Shown one piece after another: positions 9,861 through 20,540 of a stretch of 64,000 nt of DNA. Source of the stretch: Antedon mediterranea. Lineage: Eukaryota; Echinodermata; Crinoidea; Comatulida; Antedonidae. The position numbers were made by a program, and so were the translations under genes. Each line of letters begins with the position of its first letter. The first letter of the stretch is position 1. Location: the NCBI RefSeq assembly GCF_964355755.1, contig NC_092670.1, positions 27,145,795 to 27,209,794 of the forward strand, given 5' to 3'. Under the pieces are notes generated by a model. The model saw nothing but the letters and a program-made list of their open reading frames with translations, did not search any database and was not told the DNA's origin.

Positions 9861-11224
9861 CAGGCTCACAGATATCAACTATAACTATTGAATTGTATAA
9901 CAAAATTCCGGAATTAAAATCACAAGTTATGGAACGCTGCTCAACCATAGAAGTTATAGCGGCAAATGGCCAGAGTGTCCCGTACTATGGAATTATTAAT
10001 AGCGACATCAATATACTCAATAAAACATACTCCGCTGTTCCCGTGTTTGTAGTCCCGAACAGTAAATACCGCAAAACTATCCCCGTACTGATTGGGACCA
10101 ATTTTCTACGTGCACAGAGCAACGACAAACGCAACATAAAATGCAAAGATGCAGCCTTTGAAGCAGCATTTGCGCAAATGGAGAAAAATATACAACCAGA
10201 AAATGTTGGCAGAGCTGTATACTTTAAATAACACCCTGCTCGCATAAACCCAAATCAACAAATTGATATACAATGTACTGCAGTGTGGTCTAAAGATAAA
10301 ATATCAACTGTGCTTGTTGAGCCATTTGGAAGTACTACAAACTTTCTCGTTGGTCGTTCAGTATCCCACATCCGGCGAAACAATATAGTTACAGTGCGAA
10401 TCTGCAATGTATCTGACAAACCAATCTTTTTGCACCACAACACCACGGTAGCGACTCTATCTCAAATTGCAAGTTTGGACACTTACGATGTTACAGGTGG
10501 TATTAGCCAACCTAATATCACATCACAAACTGTTCTGCCAGATCTTTCAGAATCAGACATTAAAACTGACTCTGAACACATAGCACTAAAATCACTGTTA
10601 GACAAATACTCGGATGTTTTCTCAAAGGACGCAAACGATTTTGGCCATACTAAGGCCGGAATAGCAAAGTCGCGTACTACACCCTACCACCCAATGGGTA
10701 ACGGAACTACGGAGAGATTTAATAGAACACTAATCGACATGCTGGGTACACTCTCACTAGATCGTAAACAGGACTGGAAGGAATATGTTAGCGATATGGC
10801 ACATGCATATAATTGTACTAAACACGATTCCACGGGTTATGCACCATTTTACTTAATGTTCGGCCGACATGCCAATCTGCCAATTGATGTAATGTTTGGA
10901 CTTGATAGCGATAATCATAATAGTGATGACGATGATTATGATGAGTTGGTCTTACAATTTCGCGAGCGATTAAAGCTGGTCTATGACCTAGCAGCCAAAT
11001 CTTCCATGAAAGCCAAAGACAAACAGAAACGCGAGTATGACAAAAAGACAACCCAAGCTCCTTTGGAATTGGGCGACCGCGTCCTTGTGCAAAAGAAACA
11101 TATTATCGGGAAGCAAAAACTCGTAGACAGATGGGAGGAAACCCCATATGTCGTGTTGTTCAAACATCCAAATATTCCAGTGTACAAAGTTGAAAACGCG
11201 GATGGTCGTCAGCGGACATTACAT
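9860..11224 (+). pseudogene. pol: pol remainder: protease, RT start, integrase C-half
   Basis: The frame resumes with SGSQISTITIELYNKIPE and the protease C-terminal signature PVLIGTNFLRAQ. A TAA at 10229-10231 stops it, yet the same frame reads on through VWSKDKISTVLVEPF to the RT entry LLDKYSDVFSKDANDFGHTK. At about 10655-10660 it jumps in frame to integrase: IAKSRTTPYHPMGNGTTERF, which contains the last acidic residue of the D-D-E triad. Then come STGYAPFYLMFGRHANLPID and a basic C-terminal domain. The RT palm, RNase H, integrase zinc finger and first two acidic residues are deleted. The frame ends where the CR1 tail begins at 11225. Non-functional. Confidence 0.85.
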
Positions 11225-11646
11225 TCAATTCAATTCAATTCACATTTATTTACTCATCGTTTATAAATACAGTTTCATAGCATAAATGATGGCAAGGATC
11301 CTGCATAGAGAAGTTTACACTTCTGTTTTCGCAGGACCCTTTTACATAAAAACATAAAACTAAAGACAACATAATAGATACAAAATAAAAAAAAAACATT
11401 TCCTATATACATTTTAGAGTTGTTCATCATCAAAAAGCGATACTGTTTTTCTAACATGATTATTTATACATTTTGTCATAAAAAAGAAGATATTCAGTTT
11501 ATTACTTCCAGTACATGTGGATTCTTTCTATATATATTATAGCAAAAGTATGACTACATATAATATAAAACAGGCTATGTGTGTATACTCGCACACACCA
11601 ACACAAATGCATAATATATGCATCTATATTTTATGAGTGAAGCATT

Positions 11647-13608
11647 TTAAGTTCTGTAATTCGATAAAATGTCTCTTTTTACATATTTTTTTAGTATTTT
11701 ATAATTTTTGTTAACAATATCTAAGTGGTTTCTACAGAGCTCGTTCCATAGTTTCGGTCCGTGAATACTGATAAAATGTTGACCAGACGTTAACCTAGAG
11801 TATGGTTGTTTTACGCTACAAATATTTCGAAGATTATGGGTAGTATTTTCGTTTCTTTTGAATATCATTTGGATTCGTCTGGGTAAAACATTGCTTTTAA
11901 TCTGGGCCATGAAACCTAGGACGGTAACTCTGTTGATATCTTGTATGTTAAGTATATTTAATTGCTTAAACAGTGGCTCAGAATGTTGCCATGGCTTTTT
12001 AAATAAAATTATTCTAGCAGCCTTTTTCTGGAGTTTAAGAAGGGATTCTAGTGTACTATCATATGTACTGCCCCAAATAATGTTTCCATACTGAAGGTGC
12101 GGTAGAATTAATGTATTATACAAATTTGTTAAAATATAATTAGGAAAAAAATGTCTAGTTTTTATCAATATTCCAATAGACCTAGCGGTTTTTTTGCTAA
12201 TAAGCCTTATATGATTTTTCCAGCAAAGGTTCTCATTTATTACAACCCCAAGAAATGTTACATTTTTTTGTTGTTCTAAAGTAATGTTATTCATTTTCAA
12301 TTCAATTTTGGTTGTAATAATACGCCTTTGGGCAGTTTTAAAGATTACGTAATTTGTTTTGCTGGTGTTTAATAAAAGTTTATTAGCTTTGAACCACATA
12401 TTAATTCTATCTAGTTCCACATTCATAGTGTTTGCCAATGCGTTCAGGTTATTTCCACACTTGAATCCTGTTGTATCATCGGCAAAGCTAATTAATTCAA
12501 TTTGTGCACTTGAGTTACATATATCGTTTACATATACAAGAAACAACAAAGGTCCCAAAACGGACCCTTGTGGAACACCAATACTAGTCTCCTTAATATT
12601 AGACGAAGTACCATTTATAAAAACATATTGCTTTCGTGATTTTAAGTAGTTACTGAACCATTTTAGTGTAACACCTCTTATACCATAGTGGAATAGCTTG
12701 TTCAGTAATATACTGTGGTCAATAATATCAAATGCCTTTGACAAATCCATAAATGTGGCAATTACGAACTCTTTGTTTTCAAATGCCTTTAGTATTTTGT
12801 GGATCAGATCAATTATAGCGTGGGAGGTTGAATGATTGTTTCGGAAGCCGTATTGCCAATCATTTAGTATATTGTAAGTTTTAAAGTAATTATACAATCT
12901 GGAATGGACTATCTTTTCAAAGATTTTAGAGAAAATTGGTAGTAGTTATATCGGGCGATAATTCGAGGCTAAATGACGGTCCCCTTTTTTGTATATGGGA
13001 ATTACTTTTGCAATTTTTATTTGTTCCGGTATTGAGCCGGAGTGAAGAGATACGTTAAATATATAAGTCAAGGGCTTTACAATAGCATCACCAACTGCCT
13101 TGACTACCTTTGGTGAAATATCATCAAAACCAGGTGTTTTGTTTGCATCAAGTGATTGAATCACTTTTAACACTTCCTCCTCATTTACATGGTAGAAAAA
13201 CATAGAGTTACTTTGCCTGTTTAGCAGGTAATCAGAGTATTGTGCCGTTGATGGCTCAATACTGTCTCGTACCTTGAGATCAACATTAATAAAATAATCG
13301 TTAATGTGGTTTGCAATAGGCTCACAACCCTCTATGAGTTTGTCACCAGATGTAAAAGTGGATGGAACATTATTTTTGCCTCCACCTGGATTTATAATAT
13401 CATTTATAATATTCCATGTTTTTTTTTTATTTCCTTTAGTATTGTTAAAAACATTTTCATAATATGATTTCTTTGCCTTTTTGCATGTACGCATAAATGA
13501 CTTATTAAACTCTTTATAAATATCCTTATTTTTAGACGAGGGATGTTTTGTAAATTTGTTGTACAACACATGTTTTCTTTTGCTAGACTTTAAGAGTCTT
13601 GAGCTCAT
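11647..13608 (-). pseudogene. CR1-like ORF2: reverse transcriptase half, one stop
   Basis: From 13608 the frame reads through a basic linker into RT block NKTPGFDDISPKVVKAVG and IYKKGDRHLASNYRPI. It then meets a TAA near 12944-12946 where copy 1 has TCA, so one C-to-A change creates the stop. After it the same frame continues to the natural end at 11647 with FMDLSKAFDIIDH, VPQGSVLGP, FADDT and KLWNEL. Apart from this codon it differs from copy 1 by only a few residues. The start at 13608 is artificial; upstream it should be continuous with the endonuclease but for a shift in an A-run near 13665. Confidence 0.87.
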
Positions 13609-14726
13609 CCATGGTTGTTTGAACTTTTTATACTTTTTGTGATTTTCTTGAACTTTTTCTTTTTTTTAAAGTTTTTATTATATAATTTTTTGAAAGTGTT
13701 GATAAAAGCATTGTAAGCATCATCAGGGTTTGTCCTTACATATACATCAGCCCAATCAACAGGTAATAAGTCATTATATAGTTTATTTATATTTCTTTCG
13801 TTTATTGCATATTTATGAGGTTCTATATTACCGGTTTTTACTTTAATATGTTTGTCGGGCACGGAGTGGATAATTTGGTATACCGGTAAATGATCAGATA
13901 TGTCTGAGATTAGTATACCAGATAACATTTGTTCAGAGAGTGTATTGGAGAAAATGTTATCAATTAATGAAGATGTGTTGTTTTGTATTCTAGTGGGTCT
14001 TGAAATCGATGGGTAGAAGGAATGCGACATCATTACTTCTAGAAAATTATTTACAAAATCAGTCGATGCATGCTTAAGTAAATTAATGTTAAAATCACCC
14101 ATAATGTGGCATGATTTTCCCTCGATATCAATAGTGTTAAGAATATCGTCTAGTGATCTATTGAAAAGTTCTATATTCGAATCGGGAGGTCTATATATTA
14201 TACCAACAATCGTATTGTTACATTTTTTTTCAATTATTTCAATAAAAATACATTCACAAGATTCAATAAATAGATCTTTTCTTTCTTTTATGTCAATTGT
14301 AGCAGAAACAAACATACCAACTCCCCCTCCTTTACGGTTCTTCCTATCTAATGCGAGGAAGTCATAGCTCGGTAAATATGGTTTGCACGATGTATTGTTT
14401 AACCATGTTTCCGATATACCAATAACTGTAAAGGGGTGGTTGATTAAGTTTAGGTATGTAGTTAGTTCATCAATGTGTTTATTGATACTTCGAATATTAT
14501 AGTGAAGAAATGAGTAGCCAATATTTTTTAATTTCTTCACAGATTCATTCAAGTCATATGGACTCATATAAGAACATGTCTCAATAGCATTTAACTTGTT
14601 TCTGAGACTATATTCAATGAATTCGTCATGGTCATTATTACCATTATCAATAGATATTGGATTAAATAGTATATCCATTGGATTTGATATTTCGTTTTCA
14701 TCACCGTTAGTTTTATTGTTATCCAT
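13605..14726 (-). pseudogene. CR1-like ORF2: APE-type endonuclease half
   Basis: The N-terminal part of ORF2 carries an apurinic-type endonuclease that nicks target DNA to prime reverse transcription. Residues expected in the fold are visible in the 373-residue frame: Asn77 (HYNIRS), Glu106 (GISETWL), Tyr178 (IIYRPPDSN), Asp211/Asn213 (MGDFNINLL) and the Ser-Asp-His triad around 277-279 (SDISDHLPVY). The ATG at 14726 is the natural start, 129 bases after the ORF1 stop. The frame leaves the RT frame at an A8-type run near 13665 and ends at 13605. The endonuclease itself looks intact. Confidence 0.87.
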
Positions 14727-14855
14727 GCTTTGATTTTGTATGTTTATTGATTGTATTTGTCTATAAAAAACTATTTTAATTAATATAATTTATAATACTA
14801 TGCTTATGTCTACTGCTTAATTTCAGTTACAATAACTTTCTGAATTTGTGTTACC

Positions 14856-16415
14856 TTACAATTGTTGAAATTTGTGGTAACGTGGTCTACCTCTTCCTGT
14901 GTTAGCTTTTCTGCGAGATAAACCTAGAACGTTTTCAACTTTGTATCTGACATTACTGGTCAATAGGCTGGTGCCTCCATCTGATAGATGGTATCCATCA
15001 GGTGCTAGAAGTGTGTCGACCAGCTCGCCGTTTCGTAAGAAGTTGCTATTGTCGCAAAATGTTAGGTTTGGTATTTTGTCTGTGCGTATCTTGTGCTTTA
15101 TACATGAGTTTGCTATTTCAACTCTGAAATTTAGTGGGCCTGCTCGTGGTAAGCCAAGTGATATCAAGCATTTAGTGTCTGGATGTTTTGTGGCATACTC
15201 ACTGACTGTGTTGTATAGCGTTTCTGCGCACTTTTCTGGAGCTGATTCCTTTACAGAGTTAGTTATTTCGTGGATTACTATACAGTCAAGTGTTTCGTGG
15301 ATTTCATCGAGTGCATTTCCAATTTGGTCATTAGTGTATGCGTGTGTAATGCTTACATCTGCTTTTGGTAAAATATGACTTGCTTCGACTTTTTTAAAGT
15401 GCGAATTTCCTAATAGTAATACAGATGGTTTCTTGCTTTCGTAGGCTCGATGTGCGTCATTATTTTTCATTAGACTTTCTGCATACGACAATTTCTGACT
15501 GTCTTTTTTTGAGTTAACAGTTTGGAAGTCTGATGCGTCGATGGCTACCTGGGTTCGTTTTGCTTCGTACGCGTACTCCCTTGCTTGTTCTGTTTCGTGT
15601 ATTGCTGTCTGTAGTTTGTCCTGGAGATTTGTTATTTGTTTATCTTTCTGCAAGATCATATCGTTGTTTCGCTTGACATCTATGAAAGCATTAGCTGTTA
15701 GTTTGTTTTCTCTTTCTGTTTTATTGATTTTTTCTTTCATTTTTTCCATTTCTACCCTTATTTCTTGTAGGCCGGTAGTGTTGGGTTGTCTGTTGTTTTC
15801 TGTGTACTTTAGCTCCTGTCTTAGGAGTTTTATTTCAGCCTTTAGTTTGGTGTTTTCAATGAGGATGTTGTTACTTTCTTTTAGCTCATGTCGCAGACAT
15901 TCTATTTCTTTTTTCATTGACTCACTGTTTATGAGAAGTTGTTTTTTTTCCTGGGTCTTTGTCACTTCATTGGTTGAATCAGGTTTCTTTTTGGTCAGCC
16001 TTTCATCAATATATCTTAAACGTTGGTCAAATACTAAGATAGTCTCTGTTAGAGTTGATAGTATGCTAGGAATACGTTTGCACACTAAGCATATCCATGG
16101 GCCTTTTTTTCCTTTTGCGTCTGCACATGTCCTGTGGTACTGCTTTGAACAAAGAGTACATGCTATTGTGTTTTCGTTTTTTCCTGTTGAATCACACCCT
16201 GCTATACATTCTATTGTGCCTCTTTCTTCTACAAGATATTGTTCAAGTTTATTTTTAACTGGATTTTGTGTGGTAGAGACCGGTGACAGTATCGGAGGCG
16301 ATTTCGTTGAGTTATTGTAAACAGGATCTGGAGAAACCGGTGATAATACCGGGGGAGATTTCATTGATTGAAATAATTCAATCAAGTCAGCGCTATCATT
16401 TGGTGACAATGCCAT
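14856..16415 (-). CDS. CR1-like ORF1: PHD finger, coiled coil, SGNH esterase
   Basis: An intact 519-residue protein. Residues 70-112 form a PHD-type C4HC3 zinc finger (Cys70, 74, 86, 89, His94, Cys97, 109, 112). Residues 155-285 are heptad-rich and probably a coiled coil for self-association. Residues 330-495 form an SGNH/GDSL-like hydrolase domain: LLLGNSH gives Ser338, and PDGYHLSDGG gives Asp473 and His476. PHD and esterase domains in ORF1 of CR1-like elements are established in the literature. The protein should bind element RNA and chromatin or lipids; its exact role is unknown. The ATG at 16415 is preceded by A at -3. It precedes ORF2 on the same transcript. Confidence 0.88.
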   Translation of the reverse strand: MALSPNDSADLIELFQSMKSPPVLSPVSPDPVYNNSTKSPPILSPVSTTQNPVKNKLEQYLVEERGTIECIAGCDSTGKNENTIACTLCSKQYHRTCADAKGKKGPWICLVCKRIPSILSTLTETILVFDQRLRYIDERLTKKKPDSTNEVTKTQEKKQLLINSESMKKEIECLRHELKESNNILIENTKLKAEIKLLRQELKYTENNRQPNTTGLQEIRVEMEKMKEKINKTERENKLTANAFIDVKRNNDMILQKDKQITNLQDKLQTAIHETEQAREYAYEAKRTQVAIDASDFQTVNSKKDSQKLSYAESLMKNNDAHRAYESKKPSVLLLGNSHFKKVEASHILPKADVSITHAYTNDQIGNALDEIHETLDCIVIHEITNSVKESAPEKCAETLYNTVSEYATKHPDTKCLISLGLPRAGPLNFRVEIANSCIKHKIRTDKIPNLTFCDNSNFLRNGELVDTLLAPDGYHLSDGGTSLLTSNVRYKVENVLGLSRRKANTGRGRPRYHKFQQL

Positions 16416-16500
16416 TGTTTGTGCTTGCTTAGGTGTGACGACCGCGTTTGGATTTGAACCTTGACGATCAAGATTATGTTGTTCAAATTAAGTAAAGCTT

Positions 16501-17934
16501 TAGAAAAAAACTCAGTTACAGCACTTTTTTATATATAAAATAGTATTTTAGACGGTCGTATAACAATCAGCACTAGTTGAGTTGTAGTTTGCTTTGTAGA
16601 CGATATAATAAATCGCGAAGTTTAAGCCTATGCAATACGTAGTCCACCGTACAATAGGCCTACTTGGCTCGTCTTGGTTGGCGTCCGTAGTTACCGGTGG
16701 GTGGCAACCAATGTACTTGTGGCGCGAAGGCCTAGCTGATCAAGATTTTGAGAAGAATGGTTTTGACTTACAAATTATAGATTTTTGTCGTTTTCTTCAA
16801 TCAATAACGATTTTTTGTTAGTTTATGAGCTGTTTCACGTCAAATATATCCAAAAAAGCCGGAAATTAGTCCCTTTTAGAGTCGGTTTGGTGTAGAGAAA
16901 AAAAATCGGATCTTTGCTGTGTGACATGACGCCACCAACTAATTGGAGATGGAAATCTACTGACTCCATGTATGTTTTTGCCATTGGATTTATCAACTCC
17001 GACCCCAGACCAAAGCGCTCCACCTTCACGACCAAATGCCGATGCCAGCACCAACAACATAGTACCATCTCATTGCCTTTCGCTAAACCCATACGCATCT
17101 CCGTTTTTATTGTTGTCGCCGCCAAATAAACGATTTGTAAATAATATAGATACATTGGATAATAGACTCATACCTCAATCCTCTCAAACACTGACTATTA
17201 TGTTTGAATATGACTTGGATTAAAGTGAACACTGGAACACTTTTTACAATTTTTTTCACTGAATTTTTTGACACATTCATATGACTATTTGATGACATGT
17301 AATTGTTTGAACTTATATTATATATTATGTATTTTCATGAACTACTTGATAACGTCGGGGGCGACGTTTAAGATGGGAGGGGTGAGTGAGATGTCATCCC
17401 TTCCAGTCGCCTATTGAACTTAATTGATATACTTTACGTATTTAATTAAATTAACTTAAAAAATGTATAAACAAAGCATAATGAAGGTAGTATTACCGTA
17501 TACTGTTGTTAAGTGGTTACCCATAGTGATGGTATTGTAGTAGTAATTTAAATCATTCCTTATGTTTATTCATCGTTTCATACCGAGTAAGTATTTACTA
17601 GGTCAACTTGAGTCTGAACAGCAAGTACTGCGCTGTACAATTTCATTTTAGAATGGAATGTATCTTATATTTTATAGTATTCATGATGCAATGATACAGT
17701 TAATAATAGACAGTTTGCCATGGTTGGTAATATGTGACTGTTTCAGGTGGTAATGAACCGCACTACTAATAAGTTTGTTTTATATTATCATAGATAAGTT
17801 TTGTTGATTTTGATGTTTCCTCATTTTATGCCTTTTTAATAGTTTGTTGAGTTTGTAGTTTTAGTATAATTCCTAAGTAAGACTAGATTATTCGGCAAGT
17901 CTCCCTCGGTTTTGAAGCAGGCGAACGTCGTGGA
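16501..17934 (+). other. LTR-element 3' interior and CR1 5' end, no clear gene
   Basis: The left part probably contains the rest of the CR1 5' UTR. Further right the LTR element should resume after integrase. A plus-strand frame near 16972-17223 reads a Pro/Ser-rich peptide and another near 16857 reads RKLVPFRVGL, which might be the pol tail, but neither can be assigned. The remainder is AT-rich and non-coding. No envelope-like gene is recognisable. Confidence 0.45.
17351..17384 (+). promoter_or_regulatory. Hairpin plus polypurine tract, upstream copy
   Basis: AACGTCG-GGGG-CGACGTT forms a 7-bp stem directly followed by AAGATGGGAGGGGTG. The same arrangement occurs at 17924-17959 immediately before the 3' LTR. 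It could be a second plus-strand priming site or the trace of a partial LTR-proximal duplication. Confidence 0.55.
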
Positions 17935-17959
17935 CGACGTTCAAGAAAGGAGGGGTGGA
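17924..17959 (+). promoter_or_regulatory. Polypurine tract before 3' LTR
   Basis: AAGAAAGGAGGGGTGGA abuts the first base of the 3' LTR at 17960 and is the expected plus-strand primer. It is preceded by a GAACGTC...GACGTTC inverted repeat. Confidence 0.8.
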
Positions 17960-18360
17960 TGTAGCGATACTCTAAAAGCAGTATTATTATTTTATTGTAT
18001 TTAAGTTCATATTTACTTAGTAGCTTGTATATCCTCAATGATCATGCCTTAGTTTGATTTTACACATTCCAATCTCTGAATTAATTAAGACTGTACCTCC
18101 TTTATCTAGGTTTCCATAACAACTGGTCCATTTTGTGGGTTTTGTGGTGGGGAATAAGAAAGTTTTATAGCCTGTCTTTTCTAGAAATACTGTGAAATTG
18201 GATAGATGAGTCAGATCTGTGTAGTTAGTATTGAGTTTTAAAAGTAAGCAGTTGTGTTATAATTAATAAAAGCATTTTGTATTGGAATTCTGTGTTTTAT
18301 CGATTTTGTAGCTGAAATTGAGAACCTGGGTTTAAGTTATTATTGTCATTATTATTTTGT
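17960..18360 (+). repeat. 3' LTR, lacking the last 11 bases
   Basis: Starts TGTAGCGATACTC and follows the 5' LTR to TATTTTGT, but the final GAAGGGCTACA of the 5' LTR is missing. The sequence continues with CATATGGG. The terminal loss means that integration-competent ends are not present. Confidence 0.9.
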
Positions 18361-19079
18361 CATATGGGAATTTAAATATGCTAATTAGAATGTTTAATAT
18401 CACATTTATATCTACTCGTAATGCACTTAGCTAAGTCTAAATCCGACCGTTAAGGAGATATGGGGCTTCAAAATAGCAAATGTCAGCCATTTTGAATTTA
18501 TGCTAATTAATAATATGAATATGATATGATGTTCATTTGAACCATATTTACCAGACAAAACAAAAACAAATATGTTGCAATTTGTTCTAGGTTCACGCTA
18601 TTTTTGACTTATCTTTTACTGGACTAAATGGTAAAATGCTTATCCCTGCTAGTTGGGGAGCCAGAAAGGGTTTACCTGCACCCTCTAGAAAACTATTTTA
18701 ACAATGTTTTTTTGCTTCCTTATATCAATACAAATCAATGTTTTGCTGTTGGCCGAAAAAAAAAATTGGGAAGCTTGGTCACTACATGGGCAAAAAGGTC
18801 AATATGGTCAAAGTTAAGATTTGGCGTAACTTGGTAACTACTCGGTGTGTTGGAATATTGTTTGTATCAAACTACTCAGAAGACCCATATTTCTATTCAT
18901 TCTAATGAGCAACTTTTGCCAAAAGTGGACGGAAACCCCTTTTCTGATCACTGGTCAAGAAATTGGCCATATGAATATCTCAGCAACCACTGGTCAGAAA
19001 ATGATAATTGATTACATTACTCGCAAAGTATATGTATATTGTTCTAATGTAATAAAAATCATAAAACTGTCAATAAACA
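18361..19079. other. AT-rich spacer with dispersed-repeat fragments
   Basis: No gene. Segments such as GCCATTTTGAATTTATGC and AATATCTCAGCAACCACTGG resemble the outer arms of the foldback elements downstream, so the stretch is probably degraded repeat of the same families. Confidence 0.5.
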
Positions 19080-19545
19080 GTGTTTCATTTCATTTCATTT
19101 CATTTCATTTTATTGCATATCAAAATCGCAGCCAATGGCTGAATTACATGATACTTACAAATATAAAAACATTTAAAACAGGCATAAAACAGTATATAAA
19201 GTTCACATAGAAATCAAAGAACAAATAAAAGTGGAATCAAACATATTGCACAAGAAAAATACATAAAAATACAAATTTAGCTAAGATTTATCTACAAATT
19301 AAAAAATTTAATTAAATAAGGGAAATATGGAAATTGATTATTTATTTAGAAGATTATGAAATTTGATAAAATTTGAAAATGTGAAAATTATGTAGTTATT
19401 AAGTTATATACAGTAGTATTATATTTATTTGTACATATTCACATATTATGTTTAATTTATTTATACGTCTTCAAAAATGTCTTTAGTTTTACTGAGTTAA
19501 AATCTATCTCTCATTAAGGAGGCGTGTAAGATAAAGCTTAGGGCT
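19080..19545 (-). mobile_element. LINE 3' tail fragment, minus strand
   Basis: On the plus strand a TTTCA pentamer run (about 19081-19110) is followed by TTATTGCATATCAAAATCGC and GCCAATGGCTGAATTACATG. Read on the minus strand this is a 3' UTR ending in (TGAAA)n, a typical CR1/L2-like tail. No coding part remains. The left (5') limit at about 19545 is uncertain. Confidence 0.55.
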
Positions 19546-19877
19546 ATTATAAACAGGTTGAACAACTCTTACAAAAATTCAACAAATGTCTCAACATAAC
19601 GAATAAAACACAACTCTGTGCACAAAAGCTGAGTTGAAACAAACATACAGATCCAAAAACTTTGACTCAGAAAAAGTTATAAAAAAAGGTAGCTTATAAC
19701 TTAGTAGAGAGACCAAAGTAAACAAACAGCTGCCACACAGGCGCCCTCAAAATATGAGGGCGCAAATGAGGGTGTAAAGTTAGTTACCTCTGTAAGTTCT
19801 CTCTTAGTCGTCATAACAATGTAGTAATAACACGAGACGGGTTAATAGACAAGTTCTATTTCCTCTGAAATATGGTG
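19546..19877. other. Spacer, no gene recognised
   Basis: Non-coding sequence with no identified motif. The last 40 bases show weak inverted similarity to 23730-23775, so the foldback arms may extend slightly beyond the limits given for that element. Confidence 0.45.
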
Positions 19878-20157
19878 CAAGAAGCATTTTTGGGTAGAAG
19901 CTGGGATCCACTTGATTTAGGATATTTCGACCTCGCTGATTACGAATATTGCGGATCCCAAGCGAAATTCGGCCATCTAAGCCCTTAATTTGCATAATTA
20001 AAAATGGCGGCCATTTTTTATAATTACCTTATATCTCGAGAACCACTAGTCACAGATAATTTATTTTGGTGTCAAAATGTTTTAAATATATGTTTTTATA
20101 TTCACTTTAATGACACATTTTCTCAAAAAATGGATGCAAATCTTATTTATGACATTT

Positions 20158-20170
20158 TGACCTTTGACCT
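20158..20170 (-). promoter_or_regulatory. Perfect DR1 nuclear-receptor-type motif (left arm)
   Basis: TGACCTTTGACCT is the reverse complement of AGGTCAAAGGTCA, the consensus for RXR heterodimers and HNF4-type receptors (two half-sites spaced by one base). It lies in the outer arm of foldback 1. Sequence match only; activity unknown. Confidence 0.4.
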
Positions 20171-20540
20171 TGATTTATCGTATCTCAGTAACCAATAATC
20201 GGAGAGACACGAAATAGGGCTCAAATTGTTCAGAAACTATACATTCATATTTATTATAATGAAATGTTTTTACAAAAAAATGGCCGATTCTACAACTATT
20301 GACCTTTGAACTATTAGTCAAATATAATAATATAACTCTGAAAATGTTGGTCTTATGACATATGGTTATTGACCTTTGAACTACAGCATAGACCTACTGT
20401 ATAATAAATATAATATAATTGCATAACTATGAAATTATTTATACACAATAATAATTTAGTAAAATTATAAAATTCACTGCCATCAAATATGATGTATTAT
20501 GATTTATGTAGATTTAAAAAAAAATGAACATGCAAGTTAC

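Larger units (their letters stand above)
11225..16500 (-). mobile_element. CR1-like LINE copy 2, near full length
   Basis: On the minus strand the element has a 5' UTR, ORF1 (PHD plus esterase), ORF2 (endonuclease plus reverse transcriptase) and a 3' UTR ending in TCAATTCAATTCAATTC as read on the plus strand. It is inserted into the integrase C-terminal coding region of the LTR element. The 5' end is not sharply defined and may reach about 16750. ORF2 is broken by one frameshift and one nonsense change. Identity to copy 1 in the shared region is about 99%, so both insertions are young. Confidence 0.87.
4660..18360 (+). mobile_element. Ty3/gypsy-type LTR retrotransposon with nested LINEs
   Basis: Two near-identical direct repeats bound it (4660-5068 and 17960-18360). 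Inside are a tRNA-type primer-binding site, gag with a CCHC knuckle, an aspartic protease in the -1 frame, a residual start of reverse transcriptase, the integrase C-terminal half and a polypurine tract before the 3' LTR. Two LINE insertions (6232-9857; 11225 to about 16500) supply much of its length. LTRs differ by only about two substitutions and a 3-bp indel, so the insertion looks recent. Pol lacks most catalytic parts, so it cannot move by itself. A clear target duplication is not visible; ATATG-type bases occur on both sides. Confidence 0.88.

Noticed and set aside
15541-16320. Long plus-strand frame of 259 codons
   Set aside because: It is antisense to the CR1 ORF1, which has recognisable PHD and esterase motifs. 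The antisense translation is hydrophobic and domain-free.
16972-17223. Pro/Ser-rich frame as an envelope or pol tail
   Set aside because: No signal peptide, membrane segment or integrase motif is visible. It is described only as part of the LTR-element interior.
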